Positions 26,628 through 35,386 of a DNA stretch of 64,000 nt are shown piece by piece. Positions within the stretch are counted from its first letter, which is position 1, and every line of letters begins with the position of its first letter. A program made the position numbers and the translations under genes. A model generated the notes under the pieces. That model was not told the DNA's origin, made no database searches, and saw only the letters and a program-made list of their open reading frames with translations. This DNA comes from an uncultured Clostridium sp. (GTDB lineage Bacteria; Bacillota; Clostridia; Clostridiales; Clostridiaceae), in contig NZ_CAMTIG010000011.1 of assembly GCF_947072515.1 (NCBI RefSeq), positions 1 to 64,000 of the forward strand. The letters are read 5' to 3'.

Positions 26628-27812
26628 ATGAAAAAAAAGCAGGGAGCAGCATTAATATGGGTATTGATGATTTTTACAGTGCTTATAATAACAGGAACTG
26701 CAATTATGGTTTTAATAACCAGTGCAAATAGAATTGATAATTCTAGTAGTATACAATCAAATTTAAGAATAGAAACATATACAGGGATAAATTTAGGTGA
26801 ATACTATCTAGTAAATGAAGAGAAATATAAAGAGATAACTGCAAATAATAAAGAAGTTATATTAAATAAAGAAGAAGTTATAAACATAGCAAATAATTTA
26901 GGTGAACAGAATTTGATAGAGGGGATAAATAAATATGATTTGAATATTCAGTATAAATGGATATCTAATAATGAATATGAAATTACTAGTGTCGCTAAAT
27001 TAAATGGACAAAGTTATAAGCAAAGTAAAAATATAGAGGTAATTGAAAGTGAAGAGACTAAGATAAAAAAAGAAATAGATAGTTTTATGAATAATATATC
27101 AGGAATTTCAATATTAGGAGAAGGAACGGGGATTAAAGATTTTAATATTGAAAGAGAAAGTAATCTTGAAAATGATTCAACTTGGAATTTAGTTTTAAAT
27201 AATTTAGGAATAAATATAAAAAGAATTAAAAATATAGTAGATGTTACAAATGAAATAAATAATTCAAAAGTAAATTTAACTATTATGAATTGTAAAAATG
27301 AGAATTCAGAAAATGGAACGGATTCAAAAGGGCTAACTTTAAAATTTAAAAGTAATCCTTTAAAAGTGGATGTAAATTATTTGAATAAACTTAATTTAAT
27401 TTCTGCTAATCCAGGAGATGTGATACTAATAAACGGTGCTTTAAATAGTAATAATATAAAGTTAGAAAATGAAAAAAATTTAACTGAAGAACAAATTGAA
27501 GAAAGTGATGGAATATTAGTATATTTGGGGGGATATGTACCAAGTCAGAAGTGGGCATTGATTAATAATGGAAATATTATAATAAATTCAAAATTAGATA
27601 AAAATGCAAGTTTTAATAATATGCTTATTTACTCAACTAAACAAATAGTGTTACAGGGAAGCTTAGAAAACCAAGTTTATTATATTCAATGGTCAGATTT
27701 AATTGCTAATTATGGAATATGTTTCCAAAACACTAATATTGAAATGGCTAATGAATTTAATTTAACAGAAAAGCAAGCTTTTAGAAATATTTTAGAAAAG
27801 ATAGTTAGATAA
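26628..27812 (+). CDS. PilX-like minor pilus protein
   Basis: 394 residues. N-terminus MKKKQG then AALIWVLMIFTVLIITGTAIM, a pilin-like helix that lacks Glu5 (Trp at that position), as in PilX/GspK-like proteins. The extracytoplasmic region is large, with a C-terminal part rich in beta strands (SANPGDVILINGALNSNN). RBS GAGGTG. It is the last gene of the operon, before a strong terminator. Role at the pilus tip is inferred. Confidence 0.7.
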   Translation: MKKKQGAALIWVLMIFTVLIITGTAIMVLITSANRIDNSSSIQSNLRIETYTGINLGEYYLVNEEKYKEITANNKEVILNKEEVINIANNLGEQNLIEGINKYDLNIQYKWISNNEYEITSVAKLNGQSYKQSKNIEVIESEETKIKKEIDSFMNNISGISILGEGTGIKDFNIERESNLENDSTWNLVLNNLGINIKRIKNIVDVTNEINNSKVNLTIMNCKNENSENGTDSKGLTLKFKSNPLKVDVNYLNKLNLISANPGDVILINGALNSNNIKLENEKNLTEEQIEESDGILVYLGGYVPSQKWALINNGNIIINSKLDKNASFNNMLIYSTKQIVLQGSLENQVYYIQWSDLIANYGICFQNTNIEMANEFNLTEKQAFRNILEKIVR

Positions 27813-27824
27813 TAAATTAATTTA

Positions 27825-27869
27825 AATAGGTTTTATTTGAAAGTTTCAAATAAAACCTATAATTTTTTT
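27825..27869 (+). terminator. Terminator of the pilus operon
   Basis: ATAGGTTTTATTTGA pairs perfectly with TCAAATAAAACCTAT, followed by AATTTTTTT. Confidence 0.93.
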
Positions 27870-27920
27870 CTTAAATTTAAATATAATTAAAAAATAAATA
27901 AAAATAAAAGTTGAAAAATG

Positions 27921-27949
27921 TTGATAAATTATGAACAATATGTTATTAT
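27921..27949 (+). promoter_or_regulatory. Promoter of the DegV gene
   Basis: TTGATA, 17 bases, TATTAT; 33 bases before the start codon. Confidence 0.65.
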
Positions 27950-27981
27950 TTATTTAACAAAAGAAGCGGGGGGTATAAATT

Positions 27982-28830
27982 TTGAGAAAGATAGCAGTGT
28001 TAACGGATAGTAGTTGTGATTTATCATTAGAAACAATAAAAGAAAATAATATAGAGATGTTACCAATTAGAATAATATATAAAAATGAAGAGTTTGAAGA
28101 TAAAATAACTATAACATCAAAAGCAATGTATGAAAGACTAGCAGATGAAATTCCAACAACTTCATTACCTAATTTAGATACTACGGAAAAAGTTTTAGAT
28201 AGGCTTAAGAAAGAGGGATTTACAGATGTAATGGTAGTTTGTGTATCAAGTAAATTATCAGGAACATTAAATAGTATAAGACTGGTTTGTGAAGAGCAAG
28301 AAGAGTTGAAGTTTCATTATTTAGATACTAAGACATTAGGATATCCACAAGGAGCTATTGTTTTAGAGGTGGTTAAAATGGTTAACGATGGAAAGATGCC
28401 AGAGGATATAATTGCAGAATTTCAAAACATTAAAGAAAGAGTGCACGGATTTGTTACATTTGATACTTTAGAGTTTTTAAAAAGAGGTGGACGTATAGGG
28501 AAAGTTGCAGGTACGATTGGAGAAATATTAAACTTAAAGCCAGTTATTGCATCAAATGAAGAGGGTGAACTGTATACATATGCTAAAACTAGAGGAAGAA
28601 AAAAAGCAATAACTAAAATAAGAGATATTTTAATGGAGTATTTAGAAAAAAATAAATGTAAAGTTTGGGTTTTAAGTGGTGCAGCAGATGAAGAAGCAAA
28701 AATGTTTTTTGAAAAAATAAAAGATCATGAAAATATTACTCAGATTTCATTGGAGCAAATTGGAGCAGCTATGGGAATTCATACAGGTCCAGGTGCTTTA
28801 GGAATATGTATTTTAGAGGAAAAGGTATAG
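27982..28830 (+). CDS. DegV-family fatty-acid-binding protein
   Basis: 282 residues. DegV/FakB proteins hold a fatty acid for phosphorylation by a FakA kinase; no FakA gene is nearby. Family segments: TDSSCDLS at the N-terminus, SSKLSGTLNS, and a late IHTGPGALGI. The start is TTG 27982 behind GGGGGG; MRKIAVLTDSS fits the family start exactly. Monocistronic, with its own promoter and terminator. Confidence 0.92.
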   Translation: MRKIAVLTDSSCDLSLETIKENNIEMLPIRIIYKNEEFEDKITITSKAMYERLADEIPTTSLPNLDTTEKVLDRLKKEGFTDVMVVCVSSKLSGTLNSIRLVCEEQEELKFHYLDTKTLGYPQGAIVLEVVKMVNDGKMPEDIIAEFQNIKERVHGFVTFDTLEFLKRGGRIGKVAGTIGEILNLKPVIASNEEGELYTYAKTRGRKKAITKIRDILMEYLEKNKCKVWVLSGAADEEAKMFFEKIKDHENITQISLEQIGAAMGIHTGPGALGICILEEKV

Positions 28831-28837
28831 AAAAAAG

Positions 28838-28866
28838 CGGACAAGTTATAAAGCTTGTTCGTTTTT
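28838..28866 (+). terminator. Terminator after the DegV gene
   Basis: CGGACAAG pairs with CTTGTTCG (one wobble) followed by TTTTT. Confidence 0.88.
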
Positions 28867-28896
28867 GTGGTTTTTAAAAATAACAAGCCTCTACAA

Positions 28897-28924
28897 TTGT
28901 AAAAAAAAGGTAGTATGATATAAT
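28897..28924 (+). promoter_or_regulatory. Promoter of the CmpB-type membrane protein gene
   Basis: TTGTAA, 16 bases, TATAAT; the RBS CAGGAGGGG follows 11 bases later. Confidence 0.6.
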
Positions 28925-28950
28925 GTAAAATGTAACAGGAGGGGCGTAAG

Positions 28951-29751
28951 ATGACTTTATTTATTATATATTTTATAATATATAGTTTTTTAGGATGGAT
29001 AGTAGAAAGTGTGTATTGTGCAGTGATTGATAAAGTATGGGTTAATAGAGGGTTTTTAAATGGACCTGTATGTCCTGTATATGGAGTAGGCTCAATTGCA
29101 GTAATAATGCTTTTAAGTCCATTTAAAAATGATATTGTAGTATTATTTTTAATTTCAGTAATAATTACAACAGTAGTTGAGTATGTAACAGCAGTGATAT
29201 TAGAAAAATTATTTAATTTGAAATGGTGGGATTACTCTACGTATAAATTTAATTACAAAGGAAGAGTATGTCTTTTAAATTCAACTTTATTTGGAATAGG
29301 CTCAGTAATTTTAGTGAAATTAGTACAACCTATTTTAGGTGAGTTTATTATAAAGATACCTGAAAATTATCAGATTGTTTTAGCAAGTATATTCAGTTTG
29401 ATTTTAATAGTAGACCTTATAATAACTATGTTATCACTTATAAATATGAAACAAGTAATTGATAGAATTTGTACAATTAAAGATGAATTTAAAGTTTTAG
29501 AAATTACTGCTGATAAGTTTACTGAAACAGAATTCAAAAAAAGTTTTGATAAATTAAAGGAAAAGGTAGAACTTTTAGAGAGTAAAAATAAATTAGATGA
29601 ATTTTATTCTAAAATAAAAGAATTAAAAGAACATTCAATGGTTCAAAAAAGAATTTTAAGAGCATTCCCAAATGTGAAATCTTTGAAATATGGAAAATCT
29701 TTTAAAGATATAAAAATAAATCTTTTTGAATACTGGAATAGAAAAAAATAG
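28951..29751 (+). CDS. Putative ABC-transporter-type membrane protein (CmpB family)
   Basis: 266 residues with about five membrane segments in the first 170 residues and a soluble, helical C-terminus. The N-terminal FLGWIVESVYC and NRGFLNGPVCPVYG are hallmarks of the family called putative ABC transporter permease (CmpB). No ATPase partner is adjacent, so a transport role is only a family label. Monocistronic. Confidence 0.82.
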   Translation: MTLFIIYFIIYSFLGWIVESVYCAVIDKVWVNRGFLNGPVCPVYGVGSIAVIMLLSPFKNDIVVLFLISVIITTVVEYVTAVILEKLFNLKWWDYSTYKFNYKGRVCLLNSTLFGIGSVILVKLVQPILGEFIIKIPENYQIVLASIFSLILIVDLIITMLSLINMKQVIDRICTIKDEFKVLEITADKFTETEFKKSFDKLKEKVELLESKNKLDEFYSKIKELKEHSMVQKRILRAFPNVKSLKYGKSFKDIKINLFEYWNRKK

Positions 29752-29756
29752 TTTAC

Positions 29757-29785
29757 TTGTTAAAGAGATAGGAAAAATGTATAAT
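29757..29785 (+). promoter_or_regulatory. Promoter of trmB
   Basis: TTGTTA, 17 bases, TATAAT; 35 bases before the trmB ATG. Confidence 0.65.
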
Positions 29786-29819
29786 AGTTTAAGAAATTAA
29801 GAAATATGGAGTGAAACTT

Positions 29820-30482
29820 ATGAGACTAAGAAAAAAGCCATGGGCAAGACCAGAACTTGAAGCATGTCATTTTTTTGTTGCAGAACCAAATGATAAAAAA
29901 AATAAATGGAAAAATGATTTTAAAAATAATGAGAATCAGATGTATTTAGAGTTAGGATGTGGAAAAGGGAGCTTTATTGCACAGCATGCATCAGCTAACA
30001 CAAATATAAATTATATAGCTATTGATATAAAAGATGAAGTATTAGTTTTAGCTAAAAGAAATATCGAAGAAGCTTTTAAAGAAAAAGAAATCGAAAATAT
30101 AGATAATATAAGATTAATGGCAAAAGAAATTGCATTAATTGATGAAATGCTTGGTGAAAAAGATATCGTTGATAGAATCTATATAAATTTTTGTAATCCT
30201 TGGCCAAAAGAAAAACATAAGAAGAGAAGACTTACACATCCTAGACAATTAAATAACTATAAAGGATTTTTAAATCCAAATGGAGAGATTTGGTTTAAAA
30301 GTGATGATGAAGAGTTATTTAATGAATCATTAGAATATTTCAATGAAGCAGGATTCGAGATTAAATATATGACAAGAGATTTACATAACAGTGGCTTTGA
30401 GTATAATGTAGTTACAGAGCATGAAGCTATGTTTACAAAAGAAGGAATAAAAACTAAGTTTTTAATTGCAAAAATAAAATAA
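29820..30482 (+). CDS. trmB: tRNA (guanine46-N7)-methyltransferase
   Basis: SAM-dependent m7G46 methylation in the tRNA variable loop. 220 residues from ATG 29820, chosen because [13 protein letters not shown] is the usual N-terminus and GGAG lies 9 bases upstream; a GTG at 29811 would add three residues. It shows LELGCGKG for SAM binding, [12 protein letters not shown] and RLTHPRQL. Monocistronic. Confidence 0.95.
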   Translation: MRLRKKPWARPELEACHFFVAEPNDKKNKWKNDFKNNENQMYLELGCGKGSFIAQHASANTNINYIAIDIKDEVLVLAKRNIEEAFKEKEIENIDNIRLMAKEIALIDEMLGEKDIVDRIYINFCNPWPKEKHKKRRLTHPRQLNNYKGFLNPNGEIWFKSDDEELFNESLEYFNEAGFEIKYMTRDLHNSGFEYNVVTEHEAMFTKEGIKTKFLIAKIK

Positions 30483-30515
30483 GGTAAATTTCTTAGAAGT
30501 TGTAGGTAAAAAATA

Positions 30516-30543
30516 AAAACTCCGTTTAAGCGGAGTTTTTTTT
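30516..30543 (+). terminator. Terminator after trmB
   Basis: AAAACTCCG pairs with CGGAGTTTT with loop TTTAAG, then a T tract. Confidence 0.92.
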
Positions 30544-30686
30544 GCTAATTATGAAAAAAGTTTCAAAATTTTAATAAACTAAAATAAAATATAAGGTTTA
30601 TAGGTGTAATTAGTAGAATAAATGTTAAAAAGTAGTAGACGAAAAATAAAAAGTATGAATAAATAGTAAAAAAGAAAGAAATGGTA

Positions 30687-30714
30687 TTGTAATTGAGTTA
30701 ATAATATAGATAAT
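30687..30714 (+). promoter_or_regulatory. Promoter of the lysine riboswitch transcript
   Basis: TTGTAA, 16 bases, GATAAT. Predicted transcript start is at about 30721, just before the riboswitch aptamer. Confidence 0.5.
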
Positions 30715-30735
30715 AAAATATAGAGTGAAAATGGA

Positions 30736-30910
30736 GTGTGAGATAGAGGAGCGAGTACTAAGAGTAAATAAAATTTCTAAAAGCATGAAGAGTTTTATCT
30801 AAAGGAGGACTTGCCGAAATATCATGGTAATTGCTTTAAACTATGATGTTGGGGATATGTATAATATACATATAACTGCCACAAAATATTTGTGGAGAAC
30901 TATCATTCAA
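30736..30910 (+). promoter_or_regulatory. Lysine riboswitch (L box)
   Basis: The conserved order of the lysine aptamer is present: GATAGAGGAGCGAGTA (30743 on) with AGAGTA, then GGAGGAC-TTGCCGAA (30804-30818), an arm around 30820-30850, AACTGCC (30874) with its ACAAAATATTTGT hairpin, and GGAGAACTATC closing P1 against GATAG. It lies directly before a LysP-type permease, which matches the known regulon. No specifier loop or T-box core (TGGNACCGCG) was seen. Confidence 0.9.
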
Positions 30911-30940
30911 AGGCAGATTAGTTAAGAAGGTGTTATCAAG

Positions 30941-30972
30941 CTCAGAGTGAAGTATTTCCTCAGGGTTTTTTT
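30941..30972 (+). terminator. Riboswitch expression-platform terminator
   Basis: CTCAGAGTGAA can pair with TTTCCTCAGGG (two mismatches and two wobbles) and runs into seven T, 29 bases before the lysP start. It is the expected attenuator of a transcriptional lysine switch. Confidence 0.6.
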
Positions 30973-31000
30973 GCTTTAATTTAACTAAGGAGGAATCGGT

Positions 31001-32440
31001 TTGGCAGAGAATACAGAATTAAAAAGAGGACTTAAAGAAAGACATATTAGCATGATTGCTTTAGGTGGAGCCATAGGAACGGGAATTTTCCTAGCTATGG
31101 GAGATAGTATACATACTGCAGGAGCTGGTGGGGCTTTAGTTGCATATGCAGCCATTGGAATAATGGTTTATTTTTTGATAACAAGCCTGGGAGAAATGGC
31201 AACATTTATGCCAGTCTCAGGTTCATTTGGAGTTTATGCAACTGAGTTTGTTGATCCAGCATTTGGATTTGCAATGGGATGGAACTACTGGTATAACTGG
31301 GCAATAACAATAGCAACTGAATTAGTTGCTGGAGCATTAATAATGAGGTTTTGGTTTCCAAATGTACCGGCTATAGTTTGGAGTGCAATATTCTTAGTAA
31401 TTATAGTAGCATTAAATGTATTATCGGCAAAAGCATATGGAGAAGCAGAATTTTGGTTTGCTGGAATAAAAGTTGTAACTGTACTTGTATTTTTAGTAGT
31501 TGGTATATTAATGATTTTTGGAATTATTGGAGGACCAGCTATAGGATTTAAAAATGTATTTGCAGATGGAGGACCTTTTATAGGTGGTGGAAAAGCTATA
31601 ATAAGTATTTTCTTTATTGCAGGTTTTTCATTCCAAGGGACAGAACTTATTGGAATAGCAGCAGGAGAATCAGAGGAGCCAGAAAAAAATATTCCAAAAG
31701 CAGTACATACGATATTTTGGAGAATACTGATTTTTTACATGGGAACTATAATAGTTTTAGGATGCATATTATCAGCAGCTAAAGCAGGAGTAGAAACAAG
31801 TCCATTTACAATGGTATTTGAAAAAGTAGGGATAGCAGGAGCTGCATCACTTATGAATGCAGTAATATTAACATCTGTTTTATCTGCAGGAAACTCAGGA
31901 ATGTATGCATCAAGTAGAATGCTTCATTCTATGGCTTTAGATGGAATGGCACCAAAGATGTTTGCTAAAACAAATAAAAGAGGTGTTCCAGTAAATGCAA
32001 TAGTACTTACTACAGTAGTTGCATGTGCATGTCTTTTAACTGGTTTCTATTCAGAAAATTTAGTTTATCTTTGGTTAGTGGCAGCATCAGGACTTGCAGG
32101 ATTTATAGCATGGCTTGGAATAGCAGTTTGTCACTATAGGTTTAGAAAAGCATATGTTGCGCAGGGCAGAGATTTGAAAGATTTGCCTTATAGAGCAAAG
32201 TGGTATCCATTAGGACCTGTAATTGCTTTTGCACTTTGTGCAGTTGTGATTTTAGGGCAAGGTATAACATATATTGATGCTGGAAAAATACAGTGGATGG
32301 GATTCATTTCTTCATATATAGGTATACCACTATTCTTAATTTTCTTAATAGGATATAAATTAGTTAAGAAAACTAAAGTTGTACCATTATTAGAAGTAGA
32401 CTTAAATAAGAATAGATTAGAAAAATATAATAAAAAATAA
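31001..32440 (+). CDS. lysP: Lysine-specific permease
   Basis: An APC-superfamily secondary transporter with about 12 membrane segments; 479 residues. The first segment GGAIGTGIFLAMG, then GEMATFMPVSGSFGVYA and SFQGTELIGIAAGESEEP are close to LysP. Substrate is supported by the lysine riboswitch just upstream. The start is TTG 31001 with AAGGAGG 8 bases before it, and MAENTELKRGLKERHI is the usual cytoplasmic N-terminus. Expression is expected to fall when lysine is plentiful. A terminator follows directly. Confidence 0.92.
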   Translation: MAENTELKRGLKERHISMIALGGAIGTGIFLAMGDSIHTAGAGGALVAYAAIGIMVYFLITSLGEMATFMPVSGSFGVYATEFVDPAFGFAMGWNYWYNWAITIATELVAGALIMRFWFPNVPAIVWSAIFLVIIVALNVLSAKAYGEAEFWFAGIKVVTVLVFLVVGILMIFGIIGGPAIGFKNVFADGGPFIGGGKAIISIFFIAGFSFQGTELIGIAAGESEEPEKNIPKAVHTIFWRILIFYMGTIIVLGCILSAAKAGVETSPFTMVFEKVGIAGAASLMNAVILTSVLSAGNSGMYASSRMLHSMALDGMAPKMFAKTNKRGVPVNAIVLTTVVACACLLTGFYSENLVYLWLVAASGLAGFIAWLGIAVCHYRFRKAYVAQGRDLKDLPYRAKWYPLGPVIAFALCAVVILGQGITYIDAGKIQWMGFISSYIGIPLFLIFLIGYKLVKKTKVVPLLEVDLNKNRLEKYNKK

Positions 32441-32441
32441 T

Positions 32442-32482
32442 AAAAAGAGAATTTATCTAGATTATAGATGAATTCTCTTTTT
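32442..32482 (+). terminator. Terminator after lysP
   Basis: AAAAAGAGAATT pairs with AATTCTCTTTTT, with a second inner pairing (ATCTA/TAGAT). Confidence 0.9.
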
Positions 32483-32630
32483 ATTTATGGGAAATATGAA
32501 TATATAACGAGACAAATGTCTTATCATAAAAAAATAGATAATAAACATAATAGATAATAAGAAAAAAATTAACAAATAGTTATTTTAAAATATTAAAATT
32601 AATTAAAGTAATAACTGAGGAAAGGACTTA

Positions 32631-32645
32631 AGGAAAACGTTAACA
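32631..32645. promoter_or_regulatory. cre-like (CcpA) site upstream of deoD
   Basis: AGGAAAACGTTAACA matches the WTGNAANCGNWNNCW consensus at all but one position. It lies 17 bases upstream of the -35 box. Confidence 0.55.
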
Positions 32646-32662
32646 AAAATTAAAGAAAAGGC

Positions 32663-32691
32663 TTACATAGTTAGGACATTTGTGCTATAAT
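32663..32691 (+). promoter_or_regulatory. Promoter of deoD
   Basis: TTACAT, 17 bases, TATAAT; the start codon is 32 bases downstream of the -10. Confidence 0.7.
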
Positions 32692-32723
32692 GAACTCATA
32701 ATTACAAAGGAGGATGATTTTTT

Positions 32724-33455
32724 ATGGAAAAAAAATTAGTACCAACACCACATATAGGGGCACAAGTAGGAGACATTGCTGAAACAATATTATTACCAGG
32801 AGATCCACTAAGAGCTAAATTTATAGCTGAAACATTCTTAGAAAATCCTGTACAATATAATACTGTTAGAGGAATGCTTGGATATACAGGAACATATAAA
32901 GGAAAGAAAATATCAGTTCAAGGAACTGGAATGGGAATTCCTTCAATTGGAATATACTCTTATGAATTAATTCATTTTTATGGGGTTAAAAATCTTATAA
33001 GAATAGGTTCAGCAGGAGCTATAGATGAAAGTTTAAAATTACATGATATAGTAATTGGAGTTGGAGCTTGTACAGATTCAAATTTTGCAGCTCAATATAA
33101 CTTACCAGGAACTTTTGCTCCAACAGCTAGTTATAAATTAGTTGAAGGTGCAGTAAGTGCAGCAAGAGAATTAAATATTGAAGCTAAAGTAGGAAATATC
33201 CTTTCAAGTGATGTATTCTATGGAGAAAGTGGACTAGACGCATTAAGATCATGGCAAAAAATGGGCGTTCTAGCTGTAGAAATGGAATCGGCAGGACTTT
33301 ATATGAATGCTGCAAGAGCAGGAGTTAATGCATTATGTATGTTAACAATCTCTGATTGTCCATTCACAGGAGAATTAACTACAGCTGAAGAAAGACAAAC
33401 AGCATTTACTAACATGATGAAAGTTGCATTAGAAATGGCAAATAAATTAGATTAA
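32724..33455 (+). CDS. deoD: Purine nucleoside phosphorylase, DeoD type
   Basis: Phosphorolysis of purine (deoxy)nucleosides to base plus (deoxy)ribose-1-phosphate; the high-molecular-mass trimer-of-dimers type. It has 243 residues: [23 protein letters not shown] for phosphate, GTGMGIPS, and [12 protein letters not shown] for ribose binding. RBS AAAGGAGG. A cre-like site upstream suggests catabolite control of nucleoside use. It complements the de novo purine genes as a salvage route. Confidence 0.96.
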   Translation: MEKKLVPTPHIGAQVGDIAETILLPGDPLRAKFIAETFLENPVQYNTVRGMLGYTGTYKGKKISVQGTGMGIPSIGIYSYELIHFYGVKNLIRIGSAGAIDESLKLHDIVIGVGACTDSNFAAQYNLPGTFAPTASYKLVEGAVSAARELNIEAKVGNILSSDVFYGESGLDALRSWQKMGVLAVEMESAGLYMNAARAGVNALCMLTISDCPFTGELTTAEERQTAFTNMMKVALEMANKLD

Positions 33456-33460
33456 TATAT

Positions 33461-33499
33461 AAAAACACACAGTTTCGACTGTGTGTTTTTTTTTTTTTT
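33461..33499. terminator. Bidirectional terminator between deoD and the YjeM-type gene
   Basis: AAAAACACACAGT pairs with ACTGTGTGTTTTT around a TTCG tetraloop. T tracts stand on both strands, serving the two convergent genes. Confidence 0.93.
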
Positions 33500-33514
33500 A
33501 TGATTATAGAAAAG

Positions 33515-35017
33515 TTAGTTAATAGTTTTATTAACTAGCTTTTTTTTATATTTAGAAAATAATATAAATGCAATAATAGCAAAAAGAAAAGGTCCAATAC
33601 CTATCCAAATAGTACTTTGAATATCTCCATTTAGTGCAGGTTCGATTATTGAATATATATTAGTGAAAGTTACAACTATAAAGCAAATGGTACCGAAAAG
33701 AATACCTATTTTCTTAGAGAAAAACACATAATCTTTTTGAAGTGTATCATTCTTTTTGAATTTAATATATGCAAAAATGATGAAAGAAATAGGAACTGTT
33801 CCAGAGACAAAAGTCATAAGAGTCATTTTATTAAAAATTTCTGAAACAGAGCCACTACCAAAACCAAGAAGAATAATAAATAAAATAACAATTAATGTTT
33901 GCATAATAATAGCGTTTTGAGGAACACCGTGTTTATTAAGCTTAGTTAATTTCTTTGGAAGCATTCCTTCTGGCAAACCTTCAAACATATGTTTAATTGG
34001 AGAATAAATTCTTATAGGAACAGAAGTTAGTCCAATTAGGCTTAAAAATGTTATAAGTCTATTTACCCAAAGTCCCATACTAATAGAGACGTCAGGAGAA
34101 AGCCCGATTAATGTTCCAAGTCTATAGAATTCTTCTTGAATTATGTATATAGAAAAATTAGCTAGGTTTGCATTTGAGTTTCCAAAGGTTTTTTCAAAAT
34201 TACAAGTCAAACCTAAAATAAGTACAGTTAATATGTATAATGCAGTTATGATTATAGTTGAAAGAATGATAGCTTTTGGAACATTCTTTTTTGAATTTTT
34301 AACTTTATCAACTAATCCACCGCTATTTTCCATTCCGGCAAAAGAAAAAATAGTAAATACTAAAAAACCTATAGCTGGAAGAATGGAGTTATAGTTAGGA
34401 TTTGGACCATAAAAATATGAACTGACACTGTGAAAATCAAATCCTTGTGCTGGTTTAAAACCTGATAAAATAAAGACGATTAAACCACCAAATAGTATTA
34501 AAATATTAGTTAAAATAACAGTAATCATAGATATATTTGATAAGAATGTCATTTTTTTTAGACCTCGTGTGGAAGTTAATGCAACTATTAGCATATATAA
34601 GATACCTATAATGGCTAAAGTTTTAGGGGAGGATAGCCCAAAAAGTGACCAAGTACTAGTTAAATCTCTTCCTGTTAAAACTACTGAAATAGAAATACAT
34701 ATAGTAGAAGCAGAAAACCACATAACTACAAATGAACCATACCAAATAAATGTACCTATAAAGGCAAATTTAGTATTTACAGAGTTAGACATCCAAGAAA
34801 AAATTCCACCATGTTCATTTTTAAAAGCAGAACTCATTTCTGCAATTATAAATGAGTAAGGAACAAAGAAAAAAATAGCGGCAATTATTAAATAGGTTAT
34901 TGCTGCGTAACCCATTTGATAATATATTTGTTCGCTATTAGCCAACGCGTAAACAGTTAAAAAAATTATTGAGACAAAACTAAAAAATGAAATACTATAA
35001 TTTTTTTTATCTTCCAT
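33515..35017 (-). CDS. yjeM: APC-family amino acid permease, YjeM type
   Basis: 500 residues with about 12 membrane helices. Segments such as AEMSSAF, GGIFSWMSNSV and FAFIGTFIWYGSF, then NSGGLVDKVKN, align with Escherichia coli YjeM and more distantly with glutamate/GABA antiporters. No decarboxylase is adjacent, so the substrate is unknown. The only ATG at the expected N-terminus (35017) lacks a near ribosome binding site: GGGGGAG is 27 bases away, with a hairpin in between. Confidence 0.85.
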   Translation of the reverse strand: MEDKKNYSISFFSFVSIIFLTVYALANSEQIYYQMGYAAITYLIIAAIFFFVPYSFIIAEMSSAFKNEHGGIFSWMSNSVNTKFAFIGTFIWYGSFVVMWFSASTICISISVVLTGRDLTSTWSLFGLSSPKTLAIIGILYMLIVALTSTRGLKKMTFLSNISMITVILTNILILFGGLIVFILSGFKPAQGFDFHSVSSYFYGPNPNYNSILPAIGFLVFTIFSFAGMENSGGLVDKVKNSKKNVPKAIILSTIIITALYILTVLILGLTCNFEKTFGNSNANLANFSIYIIQEEFYRLGTLIGLSPDVSISMGLWVNRLITFLSLIGLTSVPIRIYSPIKHMFEGLPEGMLPKKLTKLNKHGVPQNAIIMQTLIVILFIILLGFGSGSVSEIFNKMTLMTFVSGTVPISFIIFAYIKFKKNDTLQKDYVFFSKKIGILFGTICFIVVTFTNIYSIIEPALNGDIQSTIWIGIGPFLFAIIAFILFSKYKKKLVNKTIN

Positions 35018-35026
35018 AATAATAAT

Positions 35027-35050
35027 AGCCTAATGAAATAGGCTCCCCCT
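35027..35050 (-). promoter_or_regulatory. Hairpin between Shine-Dalgarno and start of the YjeM-type gene
   Basis: On the minus strand AGGGGGAG is followed by AGCCTA-TTTCAT-TAGGCT, then 9 bases and the ATG. Folding the perfect 6-bp stem brings the Shine-Dalgarno to about 9 bases from the start. A weaker AGG inside the stem is the alternative site. Confidence 0.5.
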
Positions 35051-35386
35051 TTATTTAAAAATATGTGAATAATTATACAATTTAAAAATGAATATTTATA
35101 AAATAAAAAACGAATAAAACGTTAAGTATGAATAAAATTTTAACTTTAAAAATACGAAAAAAACCAAATAGAAATTATAAGGCTTGAATTTATAGGAAAA
35201 TAGTCGAAAAATGCAGATAATATAAATAAAAAAGTAAATTAACAGAAAAAAATTTAAGAAAGGGATAACAGTAAATTTAATTCAATTAAAATTAAATAAA
35301 AATTAATTAAATTAACCTTTTGACAATATTTAGCCTATATGCGAAAATAGTAATAAAGTGTAGAAAATTTAAAAAAGAGGTAATTT
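35051..35386. other. Divergent AT-rich intergenic region
   Basis: It holds the promoters of the divergent permease and sensor kinase genes. On the plus strand TTGACA at 35320 with GAAAAT 17 bases later (35343) is a plausible kinase promoter. No ORF or stable hairpin was found in the remainder. Confidence 0.45.

Noticed and set aside
30736..30972. T-box leader before the lysine permease
   Set aside because: No T-box core sequence or specifier loop; the lysine riboswitch motifs explain the region.
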